DNA of 64,000 nucleotides, taken from contig NZXX01000001.1 in NCBI GenBank assembly GCA_002702065.1, positions 2,170,001 to 2,234,000 on the forward strand. The letters run 5' to 3'. The DNA comes from Anaerolineaceae bacterium (lineage in GTDB: Bacteria; Chloroflexota; Anaerolineae; Aggregatilineales; Phototrophicaceae). Shown piece by piece: positions 46,627 through 56,728 of the stretch. A program made the translations under genes and the position numbers. The notes beneath the pieces were generated by a model. That model searched no databases. It was not told where the DNA came from and was given only the letters and a program-made list of their open reading frames with translations. Position 1 is the first letter of the stretch. Each line of letters opens with the position of its first letter.

Positions 46627-47427
46627 TTATTCTTCTTCGGGTTCCTGGCCGTTATAGACGAACCACTTGTTGTTGAGGCGCTCCAGCGTCCCATCGGCAC
46701 GCATGCTGTCCAGCGCAGCATCAACCGCAGCAACAAGCTCGGACCCCGGCGGGAAGATGAAGCCCAGTTCTTCTGTCGCCGTCAGCGGTTCACCCACGAT
46801 CTTGACCGCGTCCGCCTGTACGCCGACGTAGCCTTGCCCGGCCACATCGTCCATGACCACCGCGTCCACATCACCTGCGATCAACGCCAGCACGGCTACC
46901 TGGAAGGTGTCGTAGGCGACGATCCGTTCCTCGCCAACCAGATCAACAGCAGTGAAGTAGTTGGTGGTACCCGGCTGCACGCCGACCACAAAGCTCTCAT
47001 CCGCCACCAGTTCGTCGGCATTGGTGAAACGTTCTTCGTCTGCCCGTGCCAGCAGCACCTGCTGCAACGTCACGTAGCCCTGTGAAAAGTCAACCACCTC
47101 AGCGCGATCGGGCAGGATGGTAATCCCGTCGGCGGCCATGTCGTACTCGCCGTTGGCCACAGCCAGAATCATGCCGTCCCAGGCGGTTGTCACGAATTCC
47201 GGTTCGCAGTTGAGCCGGGCGCAAATCTCGGCAATGGTGTCGTAGTCCCAGCCAATGGCCTCGCCATCAACAATGGAGTTGAAGGGCGGGTAGGCATTCT
47301 CGACCGCAACCGTAACTGTCTGTCCTTCCAGATCCGGCAGTTCATCCTGGGCCATCACACCCGTAATCGACATCAGGAGCAACAAAACGACCAGGAGGAA
47401 GCGATAACTACACCTCAGTTTGTCCAT
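46627..47427 (-). CDS. Extracellular solute-binding protein, family 3
   Basis: A 266-residue amino-acid-binding protein. It has a signal peptide (about 1-25, [15 protein letters not shown], then QDELP), then the two-lobed SBP_bac_3 fold with [45 protein letters not shown] and [10 protein letters not shown]. It delivers a polar amino acid or related ligand to the permease encoded downstream. ATG at 47427 is preferred over 47454 because the hydrophobic core then follows a short basic N-terminus. The hairpin at 46589-46618 lies right after its stop, probably making this transcript more abundant. Confidence 0.94.
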   Translation of the reverse strand: MDKLRCSYRFLLVVLLLLMSITGVMAQDELPDLEGQTVTVAVENAYPPFNSIVDGEAIGWDYDTIAEICARLNCEPEFVTTAWDGMILAVANGEYDMAADGITILPDRAEVVDFSQGYVTLQQVLLARADEERFTNADELVADESFVVGVQPGTTNYFTAVDLVGEERIVAYDTFQVAVLALIAGDVDAVVMDDVAGQGYVGVQADAVKIVGEPLTATEELGFIFPPGSELVAAVDAALDSMRADGTLERLNNKWFVYNGQEPEEE

Positions 47428-47564
47428 ACAAAGGTCTCCCAATATGCTGTTCACGCGTTAAAGAATATGTAATGTGTGCGATTGTACCATCTGAACGAGG
47501 CGTGGCCAATTCAAGTTACGACATTTTTCAGGCGGATTTTGGCGACATTATGCACAATAGAGTC

Positions 47565-48623
47565 TTAGAGGTTGCCGTGAATAAATTCCCCATCGCGGAA
47601 ACTGTCCTGAGATTTGAGGCGCATCAGTTTCTGATTTCGGGAATGCTTCTTGAAAGCCAATTCAGCTTTAAGCGCATCGCTTTGGTTGGCATATCGCCAC
47701 AGTGCAACCAACCTTACCGGACGCCGAGAAGCCGTATATGACGCGCCTTTACCAGCATTGTGTTGCTTGATGCGACGATCAATATCCAGTGTGACCCCGG
47801 TATAGAATGACCCATCGGCACATTCCACAACATACATATACCAAGGTACAGGTGCGGTCAAAACATAAGCATGGCGTCCATTGACATGCACAAAATCCAC
47901 CAGAGTATAACCCTGTGCGAACAACCCTTGCATTGCCTCGCGCAATGCCAGACGCCACGCGAGTGCCAGCCCCATATCGTGCTGCTTTAGCTGGGCAAGG
48001 TTGGCGGGAATCTCAAGGTATATTGCTTGGCAATCGAGTACCTGAAGTTGTGGTCGCTGATGAGTGTCTACTATCAAACTAAAAGATTCATCATCAATTA
48101 CAGTGGGTTCAATAATAGGTGGCCGGGCACCTTTTAGCTTCCATGTAACCTCGAGGCGATCCGACGGCAACCCTGCATTGATGCCATCGTCCATTTCGCC
48201 ATAGTAGTTCACATGATAAATGTTTGCCGTCGCGCCCAGCAAGTGCACGTTGAAATTGGCATTGCCACGTTGCAAGGGGTCGAAGGTCCAGCCGATTTTT
48301 CTGTAACCGTTTTTCAACGCCCATTCGCGCTGCAACAGTTTAAGTTGCAGTCCGATTCCTTTACCCTGATGCTCAGGATGCACGCCGGTCATATGCGACC
48401 ACAGGTAAGTTTCCTTACCCCGCCGCGCTGGAAAGGCCAATGACAAACCAACCGTCTGATCAGCGCATTCCGCTACAAGAAGCAGGGTGCCATTTTCAAT
48501 CATGGCGTGGAGGATATTGGTGGGGACGGCGTCTCGCGGGTCCAGGTCCCAGACTATCATTTCCAGGTCAACGACGCGTTGAAGTATCTCAGGGTCAGAA
48601 ACAGCGCGGTAGGTAATTGACAA
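47565..48623 (-). CDS. GNAT acetyltransferase-GIY-YIG endonuclease-like fusion
   Basis: A 352-residue soluble protein with two clear parts. Residues 1-150 are a GNAT domain, with LLVAECADQTVGLSLAF and the acetyl-CoA loop VHPEHQGKGIGLQLK. The region to about 260 resembles the C-terminal part of large GNAT relatives (COG3375 type). Residues about 262-345 are a GIY-YIG domain with YMYVVECADGSFYTGVTLDI, RRIKQHNAGKGASYT and KAELAFKKHSR, the pattern of UPF0213/SLX1-like nucleases. Tyr, Arg and Glu positions look intact. It ends the trmFO-hflX gene run, 13 bases after a small membrane-protein gene. Confidence 0.9.
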   Translation of the reverse strand: MSITYRAVSDPEILQRVVDLEMIVWDLDPRDAVPTNILHAMIENGTLLLVAECADQTVGLSLAFPARRGKETYLWSHMTGVHPEHQGKGIGLQLKLLQREWALKNGYRKIGWTFDPLQRGNANFNVHLLGATANIYHVNYYGEMDDGINAGLPSDRLEVTWKLKGARPPIIEPTVIDDESFSLIVDTHQRPQLQVLDCQAIYLEIPANLAQLKQHDMGLALAWRLALREAMQGLFAQGYTLVDFVHVNGRHAYVLTAPVPWYMYVVECADGSFYTGVTLDIDRRIKQHNAGKGASYTASRRPVRLVALWRYANQSDALKAELAFKKHSRNQKLMRLKSQDSFRDGEFIHGNL

Positions 48624-48636
48624 CCGGTTTCTTCCT

Positions 48637-48882
48637 TCACCCGCCTAGCGCTTCGGCAATCAACAGACCGATCAAGGCCATCAGAATACCGATGTGCAGC
48701 ATCACCACACCGATCAATTCCAGAGCCACATTGTCTGCAAAAACGTTAACAGTTTGTACGCCAAAGCTGATGAGGACGCACAGGATGCCGATCAAAACAG
48801 GCAAACCACGCTGTCGCGTTACGGCATTCGAGACACTTTCCAGAAGCCTTGCCAGAACGGGTGATTGATCAAGCCACTTCAT
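48637..48882 (-). CDS. Small two-span membrane protein of unknown function
   Basis: An 81-residue protein. After a short charged N-terminus it has two hydrophobic segments, LPVLIGILCVLISFGVQTV and VMLHIGILMALIGLLIAEAL. No family is recognised. ATG at 48882 has GAGG 6 bases upstream, formed at the hflX stop; the TTG at 48894 has none. It sits between hflX and the GNAT-GIY-YIG gene. Confidence 0.75.
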   Translation of the reverse strand: MKWLDQSPVLARLLESVSNAVTRQRGLPVLIGILCVLISFGVQTVNVFADNVALELIGVVMLHIGILMALIGLLIAEALGG

Positions 48883-48890
48883 CCTGCACC

Positions 48891-50201
48891 TCAAACCTGA
48901 TACTGTTTATAACGGTCGTACATCTCCGGTGATAACAGGGCCGTAATCAGGACACCATTCTCCTGATGTTCGACATGCTCAACGGTCGTTGATTCATGTA
49001 GGTATGAAATCAGATCGCCACGCTGATGAGGGATCGAAAGGGTGACCATATAAGCGTTATGCGCAATCGCCTGTTCGATGGCTTCTAATAGCGCATCCAG
49101 CCCCTGTTTCTTGAGGGCGGACACCTGCGCAGCACCGGCGTAAAGTTCACTATCCAGATCGTACTGGGGGAGGGGGCCATCCAGCGCGTCCATTTTGTTC
49201 CAGACCAGCACCCGAGGTACTTCCGGCATTTCAATCTCGTCTAATGTTTCTTCCACCGATTCGATGTGCTCAATCACATTTGGATGGGCGGCATCAACGA
49301 CATGGAGAATCACATTGGCCGAGACAACTTCCTCCAGCGTTGCCCGAAAAGCGGCAATCAACGTCGTCGGCAGTTTCTGAATAAAACCAACCGTATCAGT
49401 TAGCAATACCTGCCGGCCCGAAGGCAGATCAACGCGCCTTGTCGTGGGGTCCAGCGTCGCAAATAACTGGTCCGCCACATAGACATTCGATCCGGTTAAT
49501 GCACGAAACAGGGTGGACTTACCGGCATTGGTGTAACCCACCAGCGACACCACCGGGATTTTCGCTTTTGTACGTTGCGACCGGTGGCGGCCCCGATGTG
49601 CGCGTACCAATTCCAGTTCATCTTTCAGTTTGCTGATCTTGCGGCTAATTTCGCGGCGATCCACTTCAAGCTGCGTTTCACCCGGGCCACGCAAGCCCAC
49701 GCCGCCAGTACCGCCTCTGGCCGAACCGCCGCCAGCCTGCCGCGCCAGATGGGTCCACTGACGGGTCAAGCGAGGTAAGCGATATTCGTATTGGGCCAGC
49801 TCGACTTGCAGGGCGCCTTCGCGGGTGCTGGCATGCTGTGCAAATATATCCAGAATCAAAGCTGACCGATCTAAGACGCGTATGGAGTCACCAAAGCGCT
49901 TTTCCAGTTCACGCTGATGCCGGGGCGATAATTCATCGTCGAAGATGATCACCTGAGCCTCGGATGCCACAGCCTGTTCACGGATTTCTTCCACTTTGCC
50001 TGCGCCAATAAACGTCGCCGGGTCGATGCGGTCGACCTGCTGGCTGTCCTGTCCGACAACGTCAATGCCAGCCGTCCCAGCCAGCAACGCAAGTTCAGCA
50101 AGTGAATCGTCCATCCCAAGTAATGGATTCTCACCCTTTATGGCAGCTCCAACCAGAAAAGCACGTTCCTGCTGTGAATTTATGACCTGATGGTTTGTCA
50201 T
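48891..50201 (-). CDS. hflX: Ribosome-associated GTPase HflX
   Basis: A 436-residue GTPase that splits or rescues stalled ribosomes in known bacteria. The N-terminal domain has FIGAGKVEEI and VIIFDDELSPRHQRELEKRF. The glycine-rich linker GGGSARGGTGGVGLRGPGETQLE precedes the G domain with GYTNAGKSTLF, DTVGFIQKLP and NKMD. Length and motif order are standard. It lies 6 bases after the aminotransferase gene in the minus-strand run. Confidence 0.97.
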   Translation of the reverse strand: MTNHQVINSQQERAFLVGAAIKGENPLLGMDDSLAELALLAGTAGIDVVGQDSQQVDRIDPATFIGAGKVEEIREQAVASEAQVIIFDDELSPRHQRELEKRFGDSIRVLDRSALILDIFAQHASTREGALQVELAQYEYRLPRLTRQWTHLARQAGGGSARGGTGGVGLRGPGETQLEVDRREISRKISKLKDELELVRAHRGRHRSQRTKAKIPVVSLVGYTNAGKSTLFRALTGSNVYVADQLFATLDPTTRRVDLPSGRQVLLTDTVGFIQKLPTTLIAAFRATLEEVVSANVILHVVDAAHPNVIEHIESVEETLDEIEMPEVPRVLVWNKMDALDGPLPQYDLDSELYAGAAQVSALKKQGLDALLEAIEQAIAHNAYMVTLSIPHQRGDLISYLHESTTVEHVEHQENGVLITALLSPEMYDRYKQYQV

Positions 50202-50207
50202 AGGTAT

Positions 50208-51383
50208 CTATCTACTATTTTGACTATGCCAACGTTTTAATCGTTCTAAAGCAAGCTGCATCTGTTCATCCGGGGTACACAAACTGATGCGGACATATTG
50301 TGTGCCGCCGGGTCCGAAAGCATCACCGGGCGTCAGCGAAACATGTGCCTGTTCCAGCGCGTCATGAGCATATGTTGCGCCATCACCGTTATGAACGCGC
50401 GCCCAGATATAAATCGCGCCTTTGGGGGGTATAGGGTCCAGACCGGCGTCAGGCAACGTTGCGAGCATCAAATCTCGTCGTCTTTGATACACCTGATTTC
50501 TTTGCGCACCCCAATCAGCTGATGTTTCTTCCAATGCCGCAATGCCAGCTTCGTATATCGGTAGAAAATGCCCGGTATCTATGTTACTCTTCATTTGAAG
50601 CAAAATACGCAAGATTTCTTCATTGCCGACTGCCGCGCCGAGCCGCCAGCCACCCATGTTATAGGTTTTCGAAAACGACATCATTTCGATTGCGCAGGAA
50701 TCTGCCAGCGATGGCTGCAAAGCGCTGACTGCCTGTTCGCCATCGAATGTAATCTCAAAATAAGGGTTGTCGGATAGAAGCAGAATATCATGCGCCCGGC
50801 AGAATTCCACAGCCTGTTCAAAAAAGTCGAGGCGGGCAACAGCGCCGGTCGGGTTATTGGGGTAATTGAGCCAGAGCATCCGGGCGCGCTGAGCCACATC
50901 TGTGGGAATTGATGTCAGGTCTGGCAAAAAACCGTTATTTTCGCGCAGCGGCAGCCAGCATATTTCGGCACCCGCCAACAAAATACCGCGTGCATAGGCA
51001 GGGTATCCGATATCTGGCACCAGCACCATATCGCCCGGATTCAAATATGCCAGGCAGAGATTGACCAGACCTTCTTTGGACCCAATCAGCGGCAGCACCT
51101 GGGTATCAGGGTTTAACGTGACCCCAAAACGTGATTGGTAAAAACCCGCAACTGCACGGCGAAAGGCCGGGGTGCCATTGTAACTGGTATAGCCATGATT
51201 GTCCGGTAGGGCGATAGAACGTTGTACCGTTTCGATCACTGCCAGTGGTGGCGCACCATCCGGGCTGCCGATGTCGAGCCGGATAATATCATGACCTTGT
51301 GCTTTGAGCTTCTGAATTTGCTTAGCAATCGAGGTAAAGACGTAAGGTGGAAGGTGTTTTAGTCGATCAGCAGGTTCTGGCAT
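50208..51383 (-). CDS. PLP-dependent class I/II aminotransferase (LL-diaminopimelate aminotransferase-like)
   Basis: A 391-residue fold-type I aminotransferase. The conserved pieces are RLDIGSPDGAPP, GSKEGLVNLC, YPNNPTGAVA, the Asp-Asn-Pro-Tyr pyridine-binding part, and the PLP lysine in MMSFSKTYNMGGWRLG. It resembles LL-diaminopimelate aminotransferases, which make a lysine and peptidoglycan precursor, but close relatives act on other amino acids, so the substrate is only likely. Its ATG overlaps the histidine kinase stop by one base (TGATG). Confidence 0.9.
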   Translation of the reverse strand: MPEPADRLKHLPPYVFTSIAKQIQKLKAQGHDIIRLDIGSPDGAPPLAVIETVQRSIALPDNHGYTSYNGTPAFRRAVAGFYQSRFGVTLNPDTQVLPLIGSKEGLVNLCLAYLNPGDMVLVPDIGYPAYARGILLAGAEICWLPLRENNGFLPDLTSIPTDVAQRARMLWLNYPNNPTGAVARLDFFEQAVEFCRAHDILLLSDNPYFEITFDGEQAVSALQPSLADSCAIEMMSFSKTYNMGGWRLGAAVGNEEILRILLQMKSNIDTGHFLPIYEAGIAALEETSADWGAQRNQVYQRRRDLMLATLPDAGLDPIPPKGAIYIWARVHNGDGATYAHDALEQAHVSLTPGDAFGPGGTQYVRISLCTPDEQMQLALERLKRWHSQNSR

Positions 51384-52603
51384 CAGTCATCATGTTCATT
51401 ATCAAGTAGGCTCATCATTTTATCATCAGCAACGGTATTACGCATTGGAATCATGATATGAAATGTACTGCCCGGACATGCGACCTCGTCGTAGCCAGGG
51501 CTTTCTGCCCAGATATTGCCCCCATGCGCCTCGATAATGCCTTTTGAAATGAACAGGCCTAACCCCGGCCCGCCACCGCGAAATTTCGCTTTCCCACTCG
51601 AATGCAATGAGGTATCGCCCAGCGTTGAAAACATACCAAAGATCCGGGTCAGGTTGTCTGCATCAATGCCGATACCATTATCAATGACCATGATGTCGGT
51701 AAAACTGGTTAAATCCCGGGCAGCTACCACAACCTCGCCGCCGTCTGGCGTATATTTGATCGCATTTGAGACGATTTTCTGAAAGACTTGCAGCAGGCGT
51801 TCCGGATCGCTGTACAAGGGCTGGCGGGGTATCGAGTCGTAGTCGATTTTTAAAGCAACCTGCCGCTCCGCTAACATCGTTTCAAGAGTGTTTTCGAGCG
51901 CCGACATCAGGTGGTTCAGCCAGACAGGCTGTAGATGAAGTTCGATCATGCCCAGTGAGATCAGGGAAACATCCAGCATGTCGCGGATGATCTCGCGCAA
52001 GCGGTAAACGCCACCGTTGATGCCATCCAGCAGCGGCCCAACCATCGGATCGTCTACCAGCGCCGGCACGCTGGTACTGAGCATATTGGTATAGCCTTCG
52101 ACAAGGGTGATCGGCGTTCGCAGTTCGTGAGCAGCGACTTCGACAAAAGCGGATTTGCTTTTTTCAAGCCGATCCAGCTCAGCTTGTGCTTCGTCCAGCT
52201 GGCGCCGCATCTCCTGTAATGACGCATCTGCCTCAAGATTGGTCAGATAAATGATGGCTGGATCGTAAACCTGTTCCATCTCGATGAGCAATGCCACCGT
52301 ATCGGCTTCCGGGCTGGTTTCATAAATCTGAAAAGCCGTGACCTGCTTAAACTTAATCACAACTGGAAGCAACCGGGCAAGTTCATCATCGGTCGGTGCA
52401 CTCTGGGCTGCTACCCAGGCGTCGAGTACGTTATACAGCGGTTGAGGGGTTTGCAGCTGCACGGCATCTAGCATACCGTAAAAGAACGCTGCTACCGACT
52501 GCTCGGCCTGGGTTTGCTGGGTTTCATCCTGGGTAAGCTCGGCAAGGGCTGCTTTAACAAGTGTGCTCACATGTTGTTCAAGCCAGTTTGCAAAGTTCGC
52601 CAC
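51383..52603 (-). CDS. Soluble sensor histidine kinase
   Basis: A 406-residue kinase without membrane segments. The N-terminal 160 residues are helical and unassigned. A coiled-coil stretch (about 145-170, RQLDEAQAELDRLEKSK) leads to the phosphoacceptor His in VEVAAHELRTPIT and an ATPase domain with IVSNAIKYTPDGG, DNGIGIDADN and GGPGLGLFISKGII. No response regulator gene is adjacent. GTG at 52603 (VANFANWL) with GGGGG upstream is preferred, because the longer reading runs into trmFO. Neighbours: trmFO upstream, aminotransferase downstream. Confidence 0.9.
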   Translation of the reverse strand: MANFANWLEQHVSTLVKAALAELTQDETQQTQAEQSVAAFFYGMLDAVQLQTPQPLYNVLDAWVAAQSAPTDDELARLLPVVIKFKQVTAFQIYETSPEADTVALLIEMEQVYDPAIIYLTNLEADASLQEMRRQLDEAQAELDRLEKSKSAFVEVAAHELRTPITLVEGYTNMLSTSVPALVDDPMVGPLLDGINGGVYRLREIIRDMLDVSLISLGMIELHLQPVWLNHLMSALENTLETMLAERQVALKIDYDSIPRQPLYSDPERLLQVFQKIVSNAIKYTPDGGEVVVAARDLTSFTDIMVIDNGIGIDADNLTRIFGMFSTLGDTSLHSSGKAKFRGGGPGLGLFISKGIIEAHGGNIWAESPGYDEVACPGSTFHIMIPMRNTVADDKMMSLLDNEHDD

Positions 52604-52637
52604 GTCGAGCCCCCATTGTAATACTCGTTGTATTCCC

Positions 52638-54011
52638 TTAATGATACTCAATTTCCAGCACAGCAGGGTTGAGGTGCGGGTCGCCAATGCTCACGGCTGC
52701 GTTGCGCAGATTGTCCAGGGCGCGCGCAGCGTAGGCTTGATAGCGTTCACGCTTATTCTTGATCCGGTTATCGAGTGGTGGCAGGATGCCAAAGTTCGCC
52801 TTCATAGGCTGAAACTGATCCGGATCGGCGTGGGTAACGTAGTAGCACAGGGCACCGAGCATCGATGTCTGTGGCAGAGTCCAGGGCTGCTGACCGTTAC
52901 AATGCCGGGCCAGGTTGATTGCCGCCAGCAGTCCGGTGGCGATATTGCCAACATACCCTTCGACACCCGTGATCTGACCAGCGAAGTACAGGTCATCGCG
53001 CTGGCGAAACTGCATGGTGGGTTCGAGCAGAGCAGGGGAGTTCATAAACGTATTGCGATGCATCTGGCCCATTCGGACAAATTCCGCGTTTTCCAAACCC
53101 GGAATCAGGCGCAAAATTTCCGCTTGCTGTCCCCACCGGATGTTGGTCTGAAAGCCAACCAGATTATACAGGGTGCCGATCAGGTTATCCTGCCGGAGCT
53201 GCACTAACGCAAACGGGCGTCTGCCTGTCCGGGGGTCACGCAGACCAACCGGTCGCATGGGGCCGAATGCCAGTGTCTCTCGTCCGCGTTCCGCCAGATG
53301 CTCAATCGGTATGCAGCGTTCGAAAAACTGCGGGTCTTCTCGCTCAAAATCGCGCAGTTCAATGCGCTCGGCGGCGAGAAGGGCATCCACGAAGCGGTGA
53401 TATTCCTCTTCATCCATCGGGCAATTGATATAATCTCCTTCTTCGTCGTCGCCTCGATCATAGCGGCTTGCGCGGAAAGCAATCGACATATCGATGCTGT
53501 CCACCGTCACAATGGGCGCAATGGCATCATAAAAATGCAGATGCGCTTGCCCGGTCATAGCGACGATCTTTTCCGTCAGGGCAGGGGATGTCAGCGGCCC
53601 GGTCGCAATAATTGAAGGTGTAGCCGGTACTTCCGTCACCTCTTCACGGATAACGGTGATGTTTGGGTGAGTCTGGATGGCCTGGGATACCGCTGCGGAA
53701 AATGCCTCGCGGTCGACGGCCAGCGCGCCACCTGCCGGTACTGCCGATTCTTCGGCACACCGTATTAAAAGCGAACCGAGCATCTTCAATTCCGTTTGCA
53801 GCAGCCCAGAGGCCCGATCAACTAATTTCGAACCGAGAGAATTGCTGCACACCAACTCGGCCAACCGGTCTGAAACGTGCGCGCCAGTCGTCCGCTGCGG
53901 GCGCATTTCATACAGATCAACATGAAAGCCGCGCTCGGCTAACTGCCAGGCGGCTTCTGTCCCGGCAAGACCTCCGCCAACGACGATTACCTTATCTGCC
54001 ATTTTATCCAT
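52638..54011 (-). CDS. trmFO: Folate-dependent tRNA (uracil-54-C5)-methyltransferase TrmFO
   Basis: A 457-residue FAD enzyme that makes ribothymidine at position 54 of tRNA using methylenetetrahydrofolate. The FAD motif is [19 protein letters not shown], with [11 protein letters not shown], the second catalytic-region Cys in [13 protein letters not shown], and a C-terminal FAD site with [15 protein letters not shown]. Length is normal. It heads the run trmFO, kinase, aminotransferase, hflX, small membrane protein and GNAT-GIY-YIG gene, with small gaps or overlaps throughout. Confidence 0.97.
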   Translation of the reverse strand: MDKMADKVIVVGGGLAGTEAAWQLAERGFHVDLYEMRPQRTTGAHVSDRLAELVCSNSLGSKLVDRASGLLQTELKMLGSLLIRCAEESAVPAGGALAVDREAFSAAVSQAIQTHPNITVIREEVTEVPATPSIIATGPLTSPALTEKIVAMTGQAHLHFYDAIAPIVTVDSIDMSIAFRASRYDRGDDEEGDYINCPMDEEEYHRFVDALLAAERIELRDFEREDPQFFERCIPIEHLAERGRETLAFGPMRPVGLRDPRTGRRPFALVQLRQDNLIGTLYNLVGFQTNIRWGQQAEILRLIPGLENAEFVRMGQMHRNTFMNSPALLEPTMQFRQRDDLYFAGQITGVEGYVGNIATGLLAAINLARHCNGQQPWTLPQTSMLGALCYYVTHADPDQFQPMKANFGILPPLDNRIKNKRERYQAYAARALDNLRNAAVSIGDPHLNPAVLEIEYH

Positions 54012-54054
54012 TATTCTCTACACTTGAGATTCAGGGCTTAGTTTACAACAGAAC

Positions 54055-55287
54055 CTAGCTCAATTCCTGAGCAAATTGATAGTACTTTCGAATTTTCTCT
54101 ACCCCATCAGCCGTACCTGGCGCTATTTCCAGGGCCGTTCGGTACGATTCTTGCGCGTCATGATATTGCCCAAGCGCGAAGTGCGCATTCCCTAAAATGT
54201 CGTATATGTGGTAATCATTCACGGGCTCGCCTTCGGCTTCGGCGGCCTGCATCAGACGCTGAATGGCTATAATCGTGTTTGCATAATCGTTTCGATGATA
54301 ATAACTGCGTGCAATTCGATAATGGAGCGAGATTTCCCAGGGATGGTAGGGGTTATATTGGAGTGCCGCTTCGTATGATTCCAGGGCCATTTCAAACTGG
54401 CTGAGCTTAAAGTAGGCATCGCCTAACAGTTCATGCACGCGCGACCATGTCACATCTACGCCCAGCGGTTTGCGGCTGGCCTGCAAAAACTGGTGCAGAT
54501 AATCCAGCGTGTCTCGTTCGCGGCCTTCGAATCCGGCACTCATTTCGCCAGCAGTGAGCAACGCCTCCGCCAGACTGGCACGATTTTCCGACCCAGCATT
54601 GGCCGCGATCGTAATGGCCGTTTCGGCGGACCTGAGCGCTTGTTTGTAATCGCGCTGTTCGCGCAAGACTCGGCTGCGGAGGATGTGTACCTGTGCCAGC
54701 CACGCCTGATTTTCAGTCGAAGGGTATGTGTCGACCGCTTTATCCAGAAGCCCTAAAGCCAGTTCGAGGTCACGGCGTTCATAAAATGTGAGAAAACCTA
54801 ATCGCTCAAAGCAGAATGCGGTAAGCGCCCGTGTGGTGCTGGGTGTCAGCAAAGCCTGTTGAAAATAGTGCTCGGCACGATCGACGACATTCTCTGTTAA
54901 GGCGACGCGTCCAAGCTGATAATTGATCCAGCCACGATTGGGGTATTTGGGGTAATCATTCAGAACGCGTTGGAAATTTTCCTGTGCCTGCACAATATCA
55001 GCGCGATCTGCAAAACCCACACTGGCTGTTTCAAAACGTGCCAGATATGCATCCCCCAGCAATTCCATCAGTTCGGGCTTATCGGCTTGCTGCGGGGCCA
55101 TGCTACAAATCGTGAGTAAGTCGTTGATCGAGTCATCTGGCCGGCCACCACGCAACCGAACTCTGGCGCGATAAAGCAGAAGTTTAGTCCGCTCATGATC
55201 GCCTGGGTCTGAGCGAAGTTGTTTTGCAATGACCTGTTCCGCTTTTTTAATGTCATTGCGCGCCAACAAATTCTCAATTTCTTGCAT
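54055..55287 (-). CDS. TPR-repeat protein
   Basis: A 410-residue helical, soluble protein built from tetratricopeptide-like repeats. Clear units include RVALTENVVDRAEHYFQQAL, LGDAYFKLSQFEMALESYEAAL and LGNAHFALGQYHDAQESYRTAL. No enzymatic motif is visible; it is probably a scaffold for protein contacts. ATG at 55287 (MQEIENLLARNDI) is preceded by GGGG, whereas the reading to 55341 is hydrophobic and lacks a ribosome site. It lies between fabF and trmFO with a terminator upstream at 55351-55391. Confidence 0.88.
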   Translation of the reverse strand: MQEIENLLARNDIKKAEQVIAKQLRSDPGDHERTKLLLYRARVRLRGGRPDDSINDLLTICSMAPQQADKPELMELLGDAYLARFETASVGFADRADIVQAQENFQRVLNDYPKYPNRGWINYQLGRVALTENVVDRAEHYFQQALLTPSTTRALTAFCFERLGFLTFYERRDLELALGLLDKAVDTYPSTENQAWLAQVHILRSRVLREQRDYKQALRSAETAITIAANAGSENRASLAEALLTAGEMSAGFEGRERDTLDYLHQFLQASRKPLGVDVTWSRVHELLGDAYFKLSQFEMALESYEAALQYNPYHPWEISLHYRIARSYYHRNDYANTIIAIQRLMQAAEAEGEPVNDYHIYDILGNAHFALGQYHDAQESYRTALEIAPGTADGVEKIRKYYQFAQELS

Positions 55288-55350
55288 AGATCCCCTGCGA
55301 ATAATGAACAGCGCAATTCCATTATAGCCTGACCAGCCCAAAGTGCTATT

Positions 55351-55391
55351 CAGAAAATAAAAGAGTGTGACGCTATACTCGCATCACACTC
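55351..55391 (-). terminator. Intrinsic terminator after fabF
   Basis: On the minus strand GAGTGTGA (55391-55384) pairs with TCACACTC (55370-55363), followed by TTTTATTTT. It ends the plsX-fabF transcript. Confidence 0.85.
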
Positions 55392-55427
55392 GTGGATTGA
55401 CGTTGCTGGGGAAGAATCCGTGTAGAG

Positions 55428-56690
55428 CTAAATGGCACCCAAGATAATGGATGCATTCTGCCCGCCCAACCCAAAACTGTTCGACATGAGGTATTTCAGG
55501 TCAGGAAAATCGCGCGCGACATTGGGTACATAGTCGAGGTCGCATTCCGGGTCGGGTGTTTCATAATTGATGGTGGGGTGAATGACCTTCTCGAACAGGC
55601 TTAAGGCACAGGCAATCGCTTCTATAGCACCTGAACCGCCCAACGCGTGCCCCAACATACTCTTGGTCGAGCTGACGGCCAGATTATAGGCATATTCGCC
55701 AAAAATCGTCTTGATGGCCAGTGTCTCCATTTTGTCGTTGGCCTGCGTCGAGGTGCCATGCGCATTGATATACTGAATGTCCTCCGGGTTGAGGTGAGCA
55801 TCTTCCAGTGCCCACTTCATCGAGCGCATCGCGCCTTTCGCTTCTGGGTCGAGTGCCGCAATGTGGAATGCATCCGATGAGGATGCGTGCCCCAGAACTT
55901 CAGCGTAGATTCTTGCATTTCGCTTAAGCGCGTGTGCAAGACTCTCGATAATGACTACGCCGCAACCTTCACTCAGCACAAAACCAGACCGGTTGGCATC
56001 GAACGGTTTGCTGGCCCCAGCCGGGTTATCTTCATAGCCGACGGCCAAAGCCTGCATCGCCTCGAAACCTGCCAGCGTGTAATCCTGAAGGACGGCTTCT
56101 ACACCACCCGTGATAATCATGTCTGCACGACCTGATTTGATCAGCTCGCTGGCTTCACCGATAGATTGTGTTCCTGCCGCACACGCGGTCGATGGTGCGC
56201 TTAACGTACCGAAAGCACGCATGAAGCGGCTGACATAATGTGCGGGCATATTGGGTAATGCATTGATCAATGCCAACGGATTCGGCTTGCGATAACCGGT
56301 CGTCTTGTACTTAAACGTGCTTGTTTCCGCCATTTCATGGGCACCAAGCGACGTACCGATCACCACGCCAACCCGTTCACCTTCTGACTCAACCTGATCA
56401 ATCGTTAAGCCAGCATCTTCAATTGCCATGTTTGCCGCCGCGACAGCAAACTGAGAAGCACGCCCCATGCGTCGAGCTTCTTTCCGGTCAATATACTGTT
56501 CCGGATCAAAGTTACGCACTTCACCCCCGATTTTCACCGGTACATGAGCGACTTCGATTGTCTCAATACACCTGATACCGGATTTACCGGCCTTCAGGTC
56601 CTCCCATAATGATTTTACCGGCCCGAGAGCAGTTAAAGCGCCCAGACCGGTGATTACGACTCTGGGTCGACCATTGCGCAGCAGTTCCAT
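55428..56690 (-). CDS. fabF: Beta-ketoacyl-ACP synthase II
   Basis: A 420-residue condensing enzyme of fatty acid elongation. The nucleophile Cys is in PSTACAAGTQSIGEA, with catalytic histidines in NAHGTSTQAND and MLGHALGGSGAIEAI, and a thiolase-type end SNSFGLGGQNASIIL. It elongates acyl-ACP with malonyl-ACP. It is encoded 38 bases after plsX on the same strand and followed by a strong terminator. Confidence 0.96.
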   Translation of the reverse strand: MELLRNGRPRVVITGLGALTALGPVKSLWEDLKAGKSGIRCIETIEVAHVPVKIGGEVRNFDPEQYIDRKEARRMGRASQFAVAAANMAIEDAGLTIDQVESEGERVGVVIGTSLGAHEMAETSTFKYKTTGYRKPNPLALINALPNMPAHYVSRFMRAFGTLSAPSTACAAGTQSIGEASELIKSGRADMIITGGVEAVLQDYTLAGFEAMQALAVGYEDNPAGASKPFDANRSGFVLSEGCGVVIIESLAHALKRNARIYAEVLGHASSSDAFHIAALDPEAKGAMRSMKWALEDAHLNPEDIQYINAHGTSTQANDKMETLAIKTIFGEYAYNLAVSSTKSMLGHALGGSGAIEAIACALSLFEKVIHPTINYETPDPECDLDYVPNVARDFPDLKYLMSNSFGLGGQNASIILGAI

Positions 56691-56728
56691 AGACTGGCTT
56701 TTCTCCTACTTGTCACACCACTAAAAGC

